Part shown: piece by piece, positions 1-10,793 of the stretch
Layout of the letters: every line of letters begins with the position of its first letter
How positions within the stretch are numbered: the first letter of the stretch is position 1
Source: Actinomycetes bacterium
Lineage (GTDB): Bacteria; Actinomycetota; Actinomycetes; S36-B12; UBA5976
Length of the DNA: 50,957 bases
Direction: 5' to 3'
NCBI GenBank assembly: GCA_021814565.1
Contig: JAKAIC010000003.1
Span: 1-50,957, forward strand
Notes under the pieces: model-generated
The model's database searches: none
Seen by the model: only the letters and a program-made list of their open reading frames with translations
Told to the model about the DNA's origin: nothing
Program-made: the position numbers and the translations under genes

Positions 1-2
1 AC

Positions 3-995
3 GAACAGCGTGTCGTCGCCTATGCCGAGCGCCATGGCCTCACGCAGAACCGTGGCGCCGTGAATCGTGCGCTGGCGGTGCTCGACCCCGAGGGCCACGC
101 CGCCCGCCGCGCCCGAGCCGCACGCGCCACCTCCGAGGTGCGCCTTGATCACGGACTGGATGGCATGAGCACGCTCACCGCCACCTTGCCCAGCGAACAG
201 GCACTCAGCTGCTGGCGCGCCATCGATGCCCTGGCCCAGCAACCAGCGCTGGCCGATCCGTCGCAGCCAATCGGCGTGCGTCGGGTCGCTGCGCTGCTGG
301 CCCTCCTCACCCGACACACGACCAGCGACAACGCTGCAGTTCCAGTGCAGGTCGACATTGTGATCGACCTCGAGACTCTGCTCGGGCTCAATGACCACCC
401 GGCACACGTCCACGGTGCTGGCCCTCTGCCGGCTGATGTGGCACGTGAACTCATCGCCGGTGACCCCCGCGCCACCATCCGTCGCATAGTCACGGATCCC
501 GTCACCGCGGCGCCGATCGAATTGGGCCGCCGCTATCGCATCGACACTGCACTCCGACGAGTGATCGAGGCCCGCGATGGCAGCTGCCGTTTCCCGGGGT
601 GCGGACAGCCCGCCCATCGCTGCGAATGCGACCACGCCCAGGCCTTCGAAAGTGGCGGAACGAGTACCACCCGCAATCTGGGGCTGGCCTGCAAACGTCA
701 TCATCAATGCAAGACGCATGCCGGCTGGCAGATCACGAGCACCGATGACGATGGCACTTGCACCTGGGTGTCGCCGCTCGGTCGCCAGTACCGCCACTCG
801 CCCACTCCTGTGCTGCCCGCACTCGAAACACTGGAAGAGGCGGAACCGGATCACGGCGATAGTCGGCTTTGCCGTATCACAAGACGAGCATTCGCACTCC
901 ACCACACCCGCACCTGCTCGAGCCTGCACAGCGTTGAACAGTGCCCACGCCTTCAGAACGTCGCTCCCAGCCAGGACGACCGTCCACCCTTCTAG
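3..995 (+). CDS. HNH endonuclease, DUF222-type (5' end outside window)
   Basis: Frame open from base 3; C-terminal HNH motif CRFPGCGQPAHRCECDHAQAFESGGTSTTRNLGLACKRHHQCKTHAGW. Confidence 0.8.
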   Translation, partial: EQRVVAYAERHGLTQNRGAVNRALAVLDPEGHAARRARAARATSEVRLDHGLDGMSTLTATLPSEQALSCWRAIDALAQQPALADPSQPIGVRRVAALLALLTRHTTSDNAAVPVQVDIVIDLETLLGLNDHPAHVHGAGPLPADVARELIAGDPRATIRRIVTDPVTAAPIELGRRYRIDTALRRVIEARDGSCRFPGCGQPAHRCECDHAQAFESGGTSTTRNLGLACKRHHQCKTHAGWQITSTDDDGTCTWVSPLGRQYRHSPTPVLPALETLEEAEPDHGDSRLCRITRRAFALHHTRTCSSLHSVEQCPRLQNVAPSQDDRPPF

Positions 996-1026
996 CACCG
1001 GCTGGCCGCGAGGCGTCTGCCCAGCG

Positions 1027-1431
1027 CTACTCCTCGGGAGCGGGCTGGTTGCTGCGATAGATGATGCCGAGCTCCTCGGCCTCGAAGTCCACGTCGAAAG
1101 GCTTGACACCCTTGAGGACCATGGCTTCCTGTGCCGCACGTGAGAACCCGCGCTCCTCGCCGTCGAGCACCACTGATTCCACCTCCACCCAGGCGTCGAA
1201 CCACTCCGCATGGTCGGCGCGCTGGTTGTAGAGAAAGCCCAAGGGCTCCGGCCTTCCTGCGGCCACCCAGACCTCGGAAAGCGATAGGCCCCGGCCCTCA
1301 AACTTCGCGGTTAACTTATGGATGCGGCGGCCCCGCTCCAGGGGCGGCAGTGTGGGGTTCTCGGCGATTGCCATCACCTGGCGTTCCAGCTCGCGGCTGG
1401 AGACCAGCGTCGCGTGCAGTTCCCGATTCAT
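1027..1431 (-). CDS. Conserved hypothetical protein
   Basis: Intact ORF; internal start MNRELHATLVSS preferred over the 1503 start, which would overlap the divergent MOSC gene. Confidence 0.5.
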   Translation of the reverse strand: MNRELHATLVSSRELERQVMAIAENPTLPPLERGRRIHKLTAKFEGRGLSLSEVWVAAGRPEPLGFLYNQRADHAEWFDAWVEVESVVLDGEERGFSRAAQEAMVLKGVKPFDVDFEAEELGIIYRSNQPAPEE

Positions 1432-1505
1432 CGCCGTCCCTCTCCCGAGCGCGCGCATGATGCCTGCAATCAGCCTATTCAACCGGCGCCAGTACGCTCG
1501 CACCC

Positions 1506-2135
1506 ATGCCGCAACTGCTCTCGGTCAACATCGCCACTGAGGTGCGCACCGGGGACTGGACGGGCGACGTCGGCGCCACCGGAATCGACAAGCGCGGGGT
1601 CCCCCAGCGCGTACGCATCTTCGATGATCACGTGGACGGCGATCACGTGATGGATACCACGCACCACGGCGGCCCCTACAAGGCCGTGTACGCCTACTCG
1701 CATGAAGATACCATGTGGTGGGAGACCAAGATCGGGCGTGGCCTGCCTCCGGGATCCTTCGGCGAGAACCTCACCACCGCCGGACTCGACATCAATCACG
1801 CTCGCATCGGTGAACGCTGGCGCATAGGCACGGTGGTGCTGCAGGTGACGGAGCCGCGCATCCCCTGTCGCGTGTTCGCCGGCTTCTGGGAACGACCGCA
1901 CCTGGTCAGGGAGTTCACGGAAGCCGGTCGCTCCGGCACCTACCTGCGCATCATCGAAGCCGGCGAAGTGCGTGCCGGTGATCGCATCGTCGTCATTTCA
2001 CGGCCCGACCATGACGTGACCGTGGCCACGGCCTTCGCCGCCCGCACGGGCACCGGCCCTGCACGCGCATCGCTGCGCGCGGCCTACGACGACTTCCCAC
2101 CGAAATGGCAGGCCTGGGTCGACGCCGGCAACTGA
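1506..2135 (+). CDS. MOSC domain-containing protein (YiiM-like)
   Basis: Motifs GSFGENLTT and EPRIPCRVFAGFW typical of MOSC/YiiM proteins. Confidence 0.8.
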   Translation: MPQLLSVNIATEVRTGDWTGDVGATGIDKRGVPQRVRIFDDHVDGDHVMDTTHHGGPYKAVYAYSHEDTMWWETKIGRGLPPGSFGENLTTAGLDINHARIGERWRIGTVVLQVTEPRIPCRVFAGFWERPHLVREFTEAGRSGTYLRIIEAGEVRAGDRIVVISRPDHDVTVATAFAARTGTGPARASLRAAYDDFPPKWQAWVDAGN

Positions 2136-2295
2136 CGGCACGCACTTGCGGTTTCGCCGTAGCCCCACCGGGGGGGCGGAGCGGGTTTGTGGTGAGGGCG
2201 TAGAGGCGTCAGCCGCCGACCCGCCCGAGCGCGAACCCGCGCAGCCCACGGCCTGGGCGCGCCGCCTTGAAGCTGTCCACCGGTACCCTGACGCG

Positions 2296-2853
2296 ATGGA
2301 ACTCGTGAAGCCCACACTCGAGATGGTGCCGAGCTACGTCGCCGCGCGCGAACGCGGATTCTCCTTTGACATCAACCCCGATCCCGGGGCCGTGGCTGCA
2401 CTCACCGAGCAGATCAAGGCCGACCCGCAGGCCTTCATCAAGACCGTGGAAGACCTCCACCCGGTGGGCCGCACCGTCACCCTGCCCGATGGCAGCGAAG
2501 TCCCGCGGCTGCCGCAGTACACGCGCTGGATGTGGGATGACGAATTCGCCGGTGTCATCACCTTCCGCTTCCAACGCGGAACGCCGGAATTGCCGGCACA
2601 TGTGCTCGGCCACATCGGCTACGCGGTGGTGGAATGGAAACGTCGCCTTGGATACGCGGCACAGGCACTGCGCGACATCCTCGCACTGCCGCGCGCCGAG
2701 GGCCTGCCCTACGTGGAAGTGACGACCAACGTCGACAACCTGGCCTCGCAGGGCGTCATCCTCAAGGCCGGCGGCGAGTTCGTCGAGACCTACAACCGGC
2801 CAGCCTCACAGGGTGGCGCACCGATCAACAAGTACGTCATCCACCTGCAGTGA
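2296..2853 (+). CDS. GNAT family N-acetyltransferase
   Basis: ORF with internal ATG at 2296 (MELVKPTLEMVPSYVAARERG); LGHIGYAVVEWKRRLGYAAQALRDIL acetyl-CoA binding pattern. Confidence 0.75.
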   Translation: MELVKPTLEMVPSYVAARERGFSFDINPDPGAVAALTEQIKADPQAFIKTVEDLHPVGRTVTLPDGSEVPRLPQYTRWMWDDEFAGVITFRFQRGTPELPAHVLGHIGYAVVEWKRRLGYAAQALRDILALPRAEGLPYVEVTTNVDNLASQGVILKAGGEFVETYNRPASQGGAPINKYVIHLQ

Positions 2854-2917
2854 TGCCTGCGTGATTCGGCCGGACGACCATGGTGATCGTCAGGCCGAAT
2901 GCGTGGCCGCGCAGCGC

Positions 2918-5900
2918 TCAGTGCACCTGGGGTTGGGGACCGGCGCCGACATTGCCGTAGCGGTGGTTGGTGATGCTGACGCTCTGCTCATGCACCCAAC
3001 GCGCCACTTCCACCGCCCCGTTGGCGGCCAAGGGGCGGCGGTCGGTGGAGATGCCACGGGCCAACAGTGCGCTTGCGTCCACGGGCTCATCGCTGAGCAC
3101 GCGCACGCGATCGGTGGCCACACGAGTCGTGAAGTCCGCCAGGTCCTCGACCGTACAGGGCTGCCCGCCGGCCAGCGGAGCTGCGGCCGAGAGCCGGATC
3201 GGCGTGCCCGTCAGCTGTTGCAGCGCGGCCAGATAGCGCAACTCATCTGCGGAAGCCGTGGGCAGCACGCGCACTTCTATGCCCTTGCTCATGGGCAGGT
3301 AGCGATGGACGTTCCGCTCCACCTTGAGCCCGGAGTGGTCGAGGCGCTGAGCGCCCACGTTGTGCCACCACACCTGGGCCTGCGAGATGGAACGCTCGAC
3401 ATCGTCGAAAGGCGTCCAGTCGCGCAGTTGGGTGACGTAGTGCTGGCCGCCGGCCTTGGAGGTCGGGCCCACCGCCGAGCGCTTCCAGCCACCGAAGGGC
3501 TGGCGGTTGACTACAGCGCCGGTGGTGCCACGGTTCACATAGACATTCCCCGCCTCGATGCGATCGATCCAGCGCTCGCATTCCTCAACATCGAGGGCGT
3601 GCAGGCCCGCCGTGAGCCCGTAGTCAACCGCGTTCTGCCATTCGATCGCGGTCTCGAAATCAGGTGCACGCATGACGCCCAACACGGGACCGAACCACTC
3701 GTTGCGATGCGACCATGACTGCGGCTGCACACCCAGCTTGACGCCCGGGCTCCACTGATGACCGGCCTGGTCCAGTTGCCGCGGCTCCACCAGCCATTGC
3801 TCACCTGCGTCGAGCTGCGTGAAGGCACGAAGCAGCGCGCCCTCGGGAGGTCGGATGACGGGGCCCACCACGGTCGAGTAGTCCCAGCCCGGTCCCACCA
3901 ACAGGGTTTCGACGGCATCCTTGAGCTGCCGGATGAAGGCCGGGTTGTCGTACACAGGGGCCTCGACGATGGCCAGGCTGGCCGCGCTGCACTTCTGGCC
4001 GGCATGACCGAAGGCGGACTGCACGAGATCCTTGACTGCCGCGTCGATGTCAGCGGAACCCGAGATGAGCAGTGCGTTCTTGCCACTGGTCTCCGCCATC
4101 AGCCGGATGTCCGGACGCCATGCGGTGAACAGTTCCGCAGTGGCGAAGCCGCCGGTGAGGACAACGCCATTGACGTCCTCATGCGTGATGAGGCGTTTGC
4201 CGTTGTCGTCGTCGCGCGTCGGCACGAACTGCAGCACATCCTTGGGCACGCCGGCCGCCCACAACTGCTGCGCCAGCAGCCAGGCCACGGCCACCGTCTC
4301 GGGAGCGGGCTTGAAGATCACGGCGTTGCCGGCGGCCAGCGCGGCGCACACCCCACCACAGGGGATGGCGTAGGGGAAGTTCCACGGCGGCACCACGGCG
4401 ACCACGCCCAGCGGTGTGGAATCCGAACCGGCGATCTGCTGGCGGGCGGAGAGCCCGTAGAAGCGTGCAAAGTCGATGGCTTCCGAGATCTCGGGGTCGG
4501 CCTCCGCGGCCGTCTTGCCGCTGTCCAACATCATGACGGCCACCACGTTGGTGCGCTGCAGTTCCATGAGCCTGGCCGCCTCGAAAAGGATGCGACGGCG
4601 CGCGGCCGAACCACGGGCATCCCAGGCCGGCACTGCCGCATTGGCTGCAGCAACCGCACGGTCCACCTGCTCGGTATTGGCGACCGAGTACCTGTACCAG
4701 GCACGACCGTTGTCGCCCGGGTCGATGCCTTCCACGAGCTCGTCACTGACGATCTGCTCGCCCTCGATGACCAGGGGCAGAGGCAGCTGCCATCCGCGTC
4801 GATGCGTCTCCAGCGCCTCGGCCAGAGTGCGGCGGTACTCAGGATGGGTGAGATCGCCGTCGGCCTGGTTCTCGAAGATGCCGCGCTCGACCAGCGCCTG
4901 CGCGTCGTGGCGCGCCATGGTGTGACGTCGTGAGGTAGTGCCGATGGTGTGCCGCTGCTGCACTGCATTACGGAAGCGCGTGGCCTGCTGCTCGAAGGCG
5001 CTGCTCGAAGGCTGCATGCCGAAGGAGGCGCGCAGGTAGTTCTCGGGTGAGGTGTTCTCGTCCAGACGACGCACCAGATAGGCAACTGCCGACGCGAAGT
5101 CGTCATGCCGCGTGACCGGGGTGTACAGCAGGATGCGGCCCAGCTGGCGCGCCACCGCGAGTGCCTCGCCATTGGCCATGCCCTCGAGCATCTCGATGTC
5201 CAGCTGTGCTTCGACACCGCGAGACTTGGCGATCTCCAGGCCCCAGGAGATGTCGAACAGGTTGTGCGACGCGATTCCGATGCGGACTGCGTCGGCGTTC
5301 TCGGGGCGCAGTGCGCAATCGACCAGCCGCTTGAAGGACGCATCGACGTCGGCCTTGGACGGGTAGGGAGCGGCCACCCAGCCGTGGAGTTCGGCCTCTG
5401 TGGATTCCATGGCCAGGTTCGCTCCCTTGACCAGGCGGATCTTGATGCGCCCGCCCAGAGTGGTGCGTCGCCACTTGGCCCACTCCACGAGATCGGCGAA
5501 GGTTGCGTGTGCCTCCGGCAGGTAGGCCTGGAGCACAATGCCCGCGTCCATGGCACCGAAGGCAGGCTCGGACAGCACCCGCTTGAACACATCAACCGTG
5601 ATGCCCAGGTCGCGGTACTCCTCCATGTCCATGTTGATGAAGGTGCCTGCGGTGCTGGCCGCGATGTACAGGCGACGAAGCCGCTCCGCGACGCGCGCGA
5701 CGGAGCCCTCATGGTCGATGGTCTGCAGCTGGCTCACCACCGCTGAGATCTTCACCGAGGCATAGGTCACATCCGGGCGCTTCACCATCTCGATGATGGA
5801 TTCCAGGCGGTGCGTGGCCTCTGCGTCACCGAGGACGGCCTCGCCCAGCACATTGACGTTGAGTTGCACACCGTCACGCTTGCGACGCTGCAGGTGAGCG

Positions 5901-6301
5901 GCCAGCGGCTTCTCCTCGGCCGGCAGGATGATCCCGGTGGCAGCGGCCCGCACCTGCCATTCCACAATGCGCATGACCAGCCCGGGCAGGGCCGGCGAGA
6001 GCGCAGCGATGAACTTCACCCCATTGGCGTCCTTGAAGCCCAGGCCGCGAGCGGTGGCCTTGGCGGCTGCCCTGCGCAAGGCGCGCGCGGCGCGTGAGGG
6101 CTCGGAGATGCGCATGACCTCGTCGGTGAGCGACATCGTCACCGACACGGCGTCCGGATCCTGGAGCAGGCGTTCGAATCGCCGCTGGTTATACCTGGCC
6201 CGGCGATCGCGCAAGCGGTCGGCATCGGCCAGGATGGAACGAGCACGGTCCACGGCGGCGGGGACCAGGGCATCGGCGTCGGACAGCGGTTCAGGCATCA
6301 T
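2918..6301 (-). CDS. putA: Bifunctional proline dehydrogenase / L-glutamate gamma-semialdehyde dehydrogenase
   Basis: N-terminal PRODH barrel (YLPEAHA, RIKIRLVKGANLAMES) plus ALDH domain (VVPPWNFPYAIPCGG, GHAGQKCSAAS, NRQPFGGWKRS); start chosen at MMPEPL. Confidence 0.92.
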   Translation of the reverse strand: MMPEPLSDADALVPAAVDRARSILADADRLRDRRARYNQRRFERLLQDPDAVSVTMSLTDEVMRISEPSRAARALRRAAAKATARGLGFKDANGVKFIAALSPALPGLVMRIVEWQVRAAATGIILPAEEKPLAAHLQRRKRDGVQLNVNVLGEAVLGDAEATHRLESIIEMVKRPDVTYASVKISAVVSQLQTIDHEGSVARVAERLRRLYIAASTAGTFINMDMEEYRDLGITVDVFKRVLSEPAFGAMDAGIVLQAYLPEAHATFADLVEWAKWRRTTLGGRIKIRLVKGANLAMESTEAELHGWVAAPYPSKADVDASFKRLVDCALRPENADAVRIGIASHNLFDISWGLEIAKSRGVEAQLDIEMLEGMANGEALAVARQLGRILLYTPVTRHDDFASAVAYLVRRLDENTSPENYLRASFGMQPSSSAFEQQATRFRNAVQQRHTIGTTSRRHTMARHDAQALVERGIFENQADGDLTHPEYRRTLAEALETHRRGWQLPLPLVIEGEQIVSDELVEGIDPGDNGRAWYRYSVANTEQVDRAVAAANAAVPAWDARGSAARRRILFEAARLMELQRTNVVAVMMLDSGKTAAEADPEISEAIDFARFYGLSARQQIAGSDSTPLGVVAVVPPWNFPYAIPCGGVCAALAAGNAVIFKPAPETVAVAWLLAQQLWAAGVPKDVLQFVPTRDDDNGKRLITHEDVNGVVLTGGFATAELFTAWRPDIRLMAETSGKNALLISGSADIDAAVKDLVQSAFGHAGQKCSAASLAIVEAPVYDNPAFIRQLKDAVETLLVGPGWDYSTVVGPVIRPPEGALLRAFTQLDAGEQWLVEPRQLDQAGHQWSPGVKLGVQPQSWSHRNEWFGPVLGVMRAPDFETAIEWQNAVDYGLTAGLHALDVEECERWIDRIEAGNVYVNRGTTGAVVNRQPFGGWKRSAVGPTSKAGGQHYVTQLRDWTPFDDVERSISQAQVWWHNVGAQRLDHSGLKVERNVHRYLPMSKGIEVRVLPTASADELRYLAALQQLTGTPIRLSAAAPLAGGQPCTVEDLADFTTRVATDRVRVLSDEPVDASALLARGISTDRRPLAANGAVEVARWVHEQSVSITNHRYGNVGAGPQPQVH

Positions 6302-6380
6302 GCCTGAATGGTTGCCCTCCCACCAGCGCAAGTCTTGGACGTTCCTGCCGCGGTTTCCGGCGATTTCCTACACTGCGACC

Positions 6381-7085
6381 ATGTCACTCGCCGCCTACCT
6401 GCAGATGGCCGAGTTGCTCGAGGGGGCACCGACCACGCTCTACTGTGTCAAGGACACCGAGGGCCGCTACCTGGCAGTGAACAACGCCTTCGTCGAGCGC
6501 ACCGGCCGCTCCAGCCGACGGGATGTCGTGGGCAAACTGGCCGCCGACCTCTTCCCCGGCGAGCTGGTGGCGAATTACCACCAGCAGGACGACGACATCC
6601 GCGAGTTGCGACACACGCTGCGTGATGAGCTCGAGCTCATCACCGAGGCCAACGGCCAGCTGGCCTGGTTCCTCACCACCAAGCAGCCGATCTTCGAGGG
6701 CGACGCACTGGTGGCCATCGCGGTGGTCTCAGTCGCCCTCGGCACACCTGCGGCCCTGGGTTCCGAGCATCCACTCCGTCCCGTCGTGGCCTACGTGCGC
6801 GCCCATCTGGCCTCAGCGATGAGCGTCGAAGCGCTGGCGGAACTGGCTGGGCTGCCACTGCGGCAGTTCGAGCGACTCATGCATCGCACCTTCGGGCTGC
6901 CCACCAAGCAGTACATCACCCAGGTGCGGGTGGTTGCGGCCACCGAACTCCTTCGCAACAGCGGCCTCCCGCTGGCGGAGATCGCGCAACGCTGTGGCTG
7001 GTACGACCAGAGCGCGTTCAGCAGGCAGTTCACCAAGGTGGCGGGGGTCACACCCGGCGAATACCGGCGCCGTACGGCCGACTGA
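6381..7085 (+). CDS. PAS domain + AraC-type HTH transcriptional regulator, divergent from putA
   Basis: MSLAAYLQMAELLEGAPTTLYCVKDTEGRYLAVNNAFVERTG (PAS) and C-terminal AraC HTH (AEIAQRCGWYDQSAFSRQFTKVAGVTPGEYRR). Confidence 0.85.
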   Translation: MSLAAYLQMAELLEGAPTTLYCVKDTEGRYLAVNNAFVERTGRSSRRDVVGKLAADLFPGELVANYHQQDDDIRELRHTLRDELELITEANGQLAWFLTTKQPIFEGDALVAIAVVSVALGTPAALGSEHPLRPVVAYVRAHLASAMSVEALAELAGLPLRQFERLMHRTFGLPTKQYITQVRVVAATELLRNSGLPLAEIAQRCGWYDQSAFSRQFTKVAGVTPGEYRRRTAD

Positions 7086-7124
7086 TTCAGGGCTCAACCA
7101 GCCGCGAATAGACTCGAACCCTTC

Positions 7125-10100
7125 ATGGAAGGCGTAACCGTGGCTGATGTATTCGGTGCCAATGAGTGGCTGGTCGATGAAATCTACGAGAAGTTCCTGC
7201 AGGACAGGAACTCCGTGGATCCGGCGTGGTGGGAGTTCTTCGCGGACTACTCACCGAAGTCGGCTCAGGGCGTGGCGGCGGTGGCCAGCGTCCCCGGCGC
7301 TCCATCGGTGGTCACGCCAACGGTGCCGGTAGCGCCTGCCACAACTGCGGCACCCGCCGCGACTGTGGCTGCTGCGGCACCGGCGGCCCCGTCAGCAATC
7401 GCCGTCGCACCGTCCGCTGCCAAACCCGCTGCCGCCGAGCCCACGCTGCTCAAGGGTCCAGCGGCGCGCACCGTCACCAACATGGAGGCCTCCCTGGCGG
7501 TGCCCACCGCCACCAGTGTTCGCTCCATCCCCGCCACGCTGCTCGTCGACAACCGACTCATCATCAACGAGCACCTGGCCCGCAATCAGGGCGGCAAGGT
7601 CTCGTTCACGCACCTCATCGCCTACGCACTGGTCAAGGCACTGCGCGCCATGCCGGAGATGAACGTCACCTACTCGCTGGCTGACGGCAAGCCCGCCGCC
7701 ACCCAGCACACGGCCATCAACCTCGGCATCGCCATCGATCTCACCAAGGCGGACGGCACCCGCCAGCTGTTGGTGCCCTGCATCAAGCAGGCGGAGAAGA
7801 TGGACTTCGCCAAGTTCTGGGTCGCCTACGAGGACCTGGTGCGTCGCTCGCGCAGCAACAAGCTCTCAGCCGACGACTTCGTCGGCACCACCGTTTCCCT
7901 CACCAACCCGGGCGGCATCGGCACCGTGCACTCGGTGCCACGTCTGATGAACGGCCAGGCGGCGATCATCGGTGTCGGCGCACTGGAGTACCCGGCGGAG
8001 TTCCAGGGCGCTGCAGACGCGGCACTCGTCGAGCGCGGCATCGGCAAGGTCACCACCCTCACCTCCACCTATGACCATCGGGTCATCCAGGGCGCGCAGT
8101 CCGGCGAGTTCCTGCGGCTGGTGCACAACTACCTCACCGGCCACGACGGCTTCTACGAGGAGGTCTTCGCCGCCCTGCGCATCCCCTACGCCCCCATGCG
8201 CTGGGCTACGGACATCGTCACCACGCACGACAGCGATGTCGACAAGACCGCGCGCGTGCACGAACTCATCCATGCCTTCCGCTCGCGCGGCCACCTGGTT
8301 GCCGACACCGATCCGCTCGTCTACGTGCAGCGCTCCAACACGGAAACCGAGATCGAAGCCCATGGCCTCACCATGTGGGATCTCGATCGGGAGTTCGCGG
8401 TCGGCGGCTTCGCCGGCAGGACCTTCATGACCTTGCGCGAGATCATGAAGGTGCTGCGCAATGCGTACGCACGCACCATGTCCGTCGAGTACATGCACAT
8501 CACTGATCGTGAGCAGCGCGAGTGGTTCCAGCAGCGGCTGGAGACACCACAGCCCAGGATCGAGCGCGACGAGCAGCTCCGCATCCTGCACAAGCTCAAT
8601 GAGGCTGAGGCCTTCGAGAACTTCCTGCACACCAAGTTCGTGGGTCAGAAGCGATTCTCGCTGGAGGGTGGCGAGTCCGTGATCCCGTTGCTGGACGCCA
8701 TCCTCGACCGCGCTGCCGCCACGCGTATGGATGAGGTGTGCATCGGCATGCCTCACCGCGGCCGCCTCAACGTGCTCGCCAACATCGCGGGCAAGTCCTA
8801 TGCACAGATCTTCCGTGAGTTCGAGGGCCAGTACGGCGAGGAGTCGGTGCAAGGCTCGGGTGACGTCAAGTACCACCTGGGCACGGCCGGCACCTACACG
8901 GGGCACAAGGGCGAGACCACCAAGGTCTACCTGGCCGCCAACCCCTCGCATCTGGAGACCGTGGATCCGGTGCTCGAGGGCATCGTGCGGGCCAAGCTCG
9001 ACATCGACGGCACGCAGGGCAAGTTCGCCGTGCTGCCGATCCTGCTGCACGGTGACGCGGCCTTCGCGGGTCAGGGCGTCGTGTACGAGACCTTGCAGAT
9101 GTCGCAGCTTCAGGGCTATCGCGTGGGTGGCACCATCCACGTCGTCGTCAACAACCAGATCGGCTTCACCACCTCACCGCAGTATTCCCGGACCTCCCAG
9201 TACTGCTCGGATCTGGCCCGCGTCATCGCCGCGCCCGTGCTGCACGTCAATGGCGACGACCCGGAAGCGGTTGTGCGCGTTGCCCGCTTGGCCTTCGAAT
9301 ACCGGGAGACCTTCCATCGCGACATCGTGATCGACATGGTCTGCTACCGCCGTCGCGGCCACAACGAGGCCGACGATCCGTCGTTGACCCAACCGCTCAT
9401 GTACGACCTGGTGGACCAGAAGCGAACGGTTCGCAAGCTGTACACCGAGCAACTTGTGGGCCGCGGGGACATCACCATCGAGGAAGCCGAAGAGGCGCTC
9501 AAGCACTTCCAGAACCACATGGAGGGCATCCTCGGCGAGGTCCGCTCCGACGAGTACGACGACTCCTTCGCCCAGATCACAGCCGCCATCATGCGCGAGG
9601 GTGAGATCAAGCTGCATCCACAAGCGCCCGCCATCGATGTGCCCACGGGCATCTCGCTGGAGGTCGTGAACCGCGTCGTGCGCAGCCAGCTCGAGATGCC
9701 GGAGGGCTTCCATGTGCATCCGCGCCTGCAGCCCCAACTGGCGCGCCGTGCCGAGATGATCGAACGCGACGAGATCGACTGGGGCATGGGCGAGGCACTC
9801 GCCATCGGCTCCCTGCTCGCTGAGGGCACCAGTGTCCGGCTGGCCGGCCAGGATTCGCGTCGCGGCACCTTCGGCCACCGCCACGCCGTGATCGTCGACA
9901 AGGAGAGTGGCCGCTGGTACAAGCCGCTCAAGCGCTGCTACCAGCAGGGCTCGCGCCTCTTCGTCTATGACTCCCTGCTCTCCGAGTACGCCGCCATGGG
10001 CTATGAGTACGGCTACTCGGTGGCACGGCCCGATGCCCTCACCATGTGGGAGGGACAATTCGGCGACTTCGCCAACGGCGCCCAGACCATCATCGACGAG

Positions 10101-10787
10101 TACATCTCCTCCGGTGAGCAGAAGTGGGGTCAGAAGAGCTCGGTGGTGCTGCTGCTGCCTCACGGCTACGAGGGCCAGGGGCCGGACCACTCCTCAGCCC
10201 GCGTCGAGCGTTACCTGCAATTGTGCGCCCAGGACAACATGACGGTGGCCATGCCCTCCACGCCGGCCTCCTACTTCCACCTGTTGCGCTGGCAGATCCA
10301 CGGCCCGCGCACGCGTCCGCTCATCATCTTCACGCCCAAGTCCCTGCTGCGTTCCAAGGCTGCCGCCTCGAAGACCAGTGATTTCACCAGCGGATCCTTC
10401 CGCGCTGTCATCGGTGACGACCGCGTCGATCCGGCCAAGGTCAAGAAGGTGCTGCTGTGCGCCGGCAAGGTCTACTACGACCTGGCGGCGGAGCGCGAGA
10501 AGCGGGGAGCCTGGGATACGGCGATCATCCGGCTGGAGCGTTTCTACCCGGTGGCGCAGGCGCTGCTGCCCGCAGCATTGGCGCCCTTCCCCAAGGCGGA
10601 GCTGCGCTGGGTGCAGGAGGAGCCGGCCAACCAGGGCGCCTGGACATTCCTCGCCGACGTCTACGGTGAGATCCTCGACCGGCCGCTGCGTCGCGTTTCG
10701 CGTCCCACCTCTTCGTCGCCGGCGGTTGGTTCGCACCACCGGCACGACGTTGAGCAGGCGGCCTTGGTGGAGGCCGCGTTCGCCTAG
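7125..10787 (+). CDS. kgd: Multifunctional 2-oxoglutarate metabolism enzyme (E2-like plus E1 domains; 2-oxoglutarate decarboxylase/dehydrogenase)
   Basis: 1220 aa; SucA-like N-terminus, Ala/Pro linker, E2 catalytic-like domain (TYDHRVIQGAQSGEFLR), E1 domain (GMPHRGRLNVLANI, GDAAFAGQGVVYE, RRRGHNEADDPS). Confidence 0.95.
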   Translation: MEGVTVADVFGANEWLVDEIYEKFLQDRNSVDPAWWEFFADYSPKSAQGVAAVASVPGAPSVVTPTVPVAPATTAAPAATVAAAAPAAPSAIAVAPSAAKPAAAEPTLLKGPAARTVTNMEASLAVPTATSVRSIPATLLVDNRLIINEHLARNQGGKVSFTHLIAYALVKALRAMPEMNVTYSLADGKPAATQHTAINLGIAIDLTKADGTRQLLVPCIKQAEKMDFAKFWVAYEDLVRRSRSNKLSADDFVGTTVSLTNPGGIGTVHSVPRLMNGQAAIIGVGALEYPAEFQGAADAALVERGIGKVTTLTSTYDHRVIQGAQSGEFLRLVHNYLTGHDGFYEEVFAALRIPYAPMRWATDIVTTHDSDVDKTARVHELIHAFRSRGHLVADTDPLVYVQRSNTETEIEAHGLTMWDLDREFAVGGFAGRTFMTLREIMKVLRNAYARTMSVEYMHITDREQREWFQQRLETPQPRIERDEQLRILHKLNEAEAFENFLHTKFVGQKRFSLEGGESVIPLLDAILDRAAATRMDEVCIGMPHRGRLNVLANIAGKSYAQIFREFEGQYGEESVQGSGDVKYHLGTAGTYTGHKGETTKVYLAANPSHLETVDPVLEGIVRAKLDIDGTQGKFAVLPILLHGDAAFAGQGVVYETLQMSQLQGYRVGGTIHVVVNNQIGFTTSPQYSRTSQYCSDLARVIAAPVLHVNGDDPEAVVRVARLAFEYRETFHRDIVIDMVCYRRRGHNEADDPSLTQPLMYDLVDQKRTVRKLYTEQLVGRGDITIEEAEEALKHFQNHMEGILGEVRSDEYDDSFAQITAAIMREGEIKLHPQAPAIDVPTGISLEVVNRVVRSQLEMPEGFHVHPRLQPQLARRAEMIERDEIDWGMGEALAIGSLLAEGTSVRLAGQDSRRGTFGHRHAVIVDKESGRWYKPLKRCYQQGSRLFVYDSLLSEYAAMGYEYGYSVARPDALTMWEGQFGDFANGAQTIIDEYISSGEQKWGQKSSVVLLLPHGYEGQGPDHSSARVERYLQLCAQDNMTVAMPSTPASYFHLLRWQIHGPRTRPLIIFTPKSLLRSKAAASKTSDFTSGSFRAVIGDDRVDPAKVKKVLLCAGKVYYDLAAEREKRGAWDTAIIRLERFYPVAQALLPAALAPFPKAELRWVQEEPANQGAWTFLADVYGEILDRPLRRVSRPTSSSPAVGSHHRHDVEQAALVEAAFA

Positions 10788-10793
10788 CAGCGA

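Noticed and set aside
7866-9140. 424-aa minus-strand ORF inside kgd, and similar long antisense ORFs (for example 3758-4933, 4531-5712, 9174-10190, 13508-14980)
   Set aside because: Mirror-frame ORFs expected in high-GC coding DNA; they lie opposite strongly supported genes and have no recognisable motifs.
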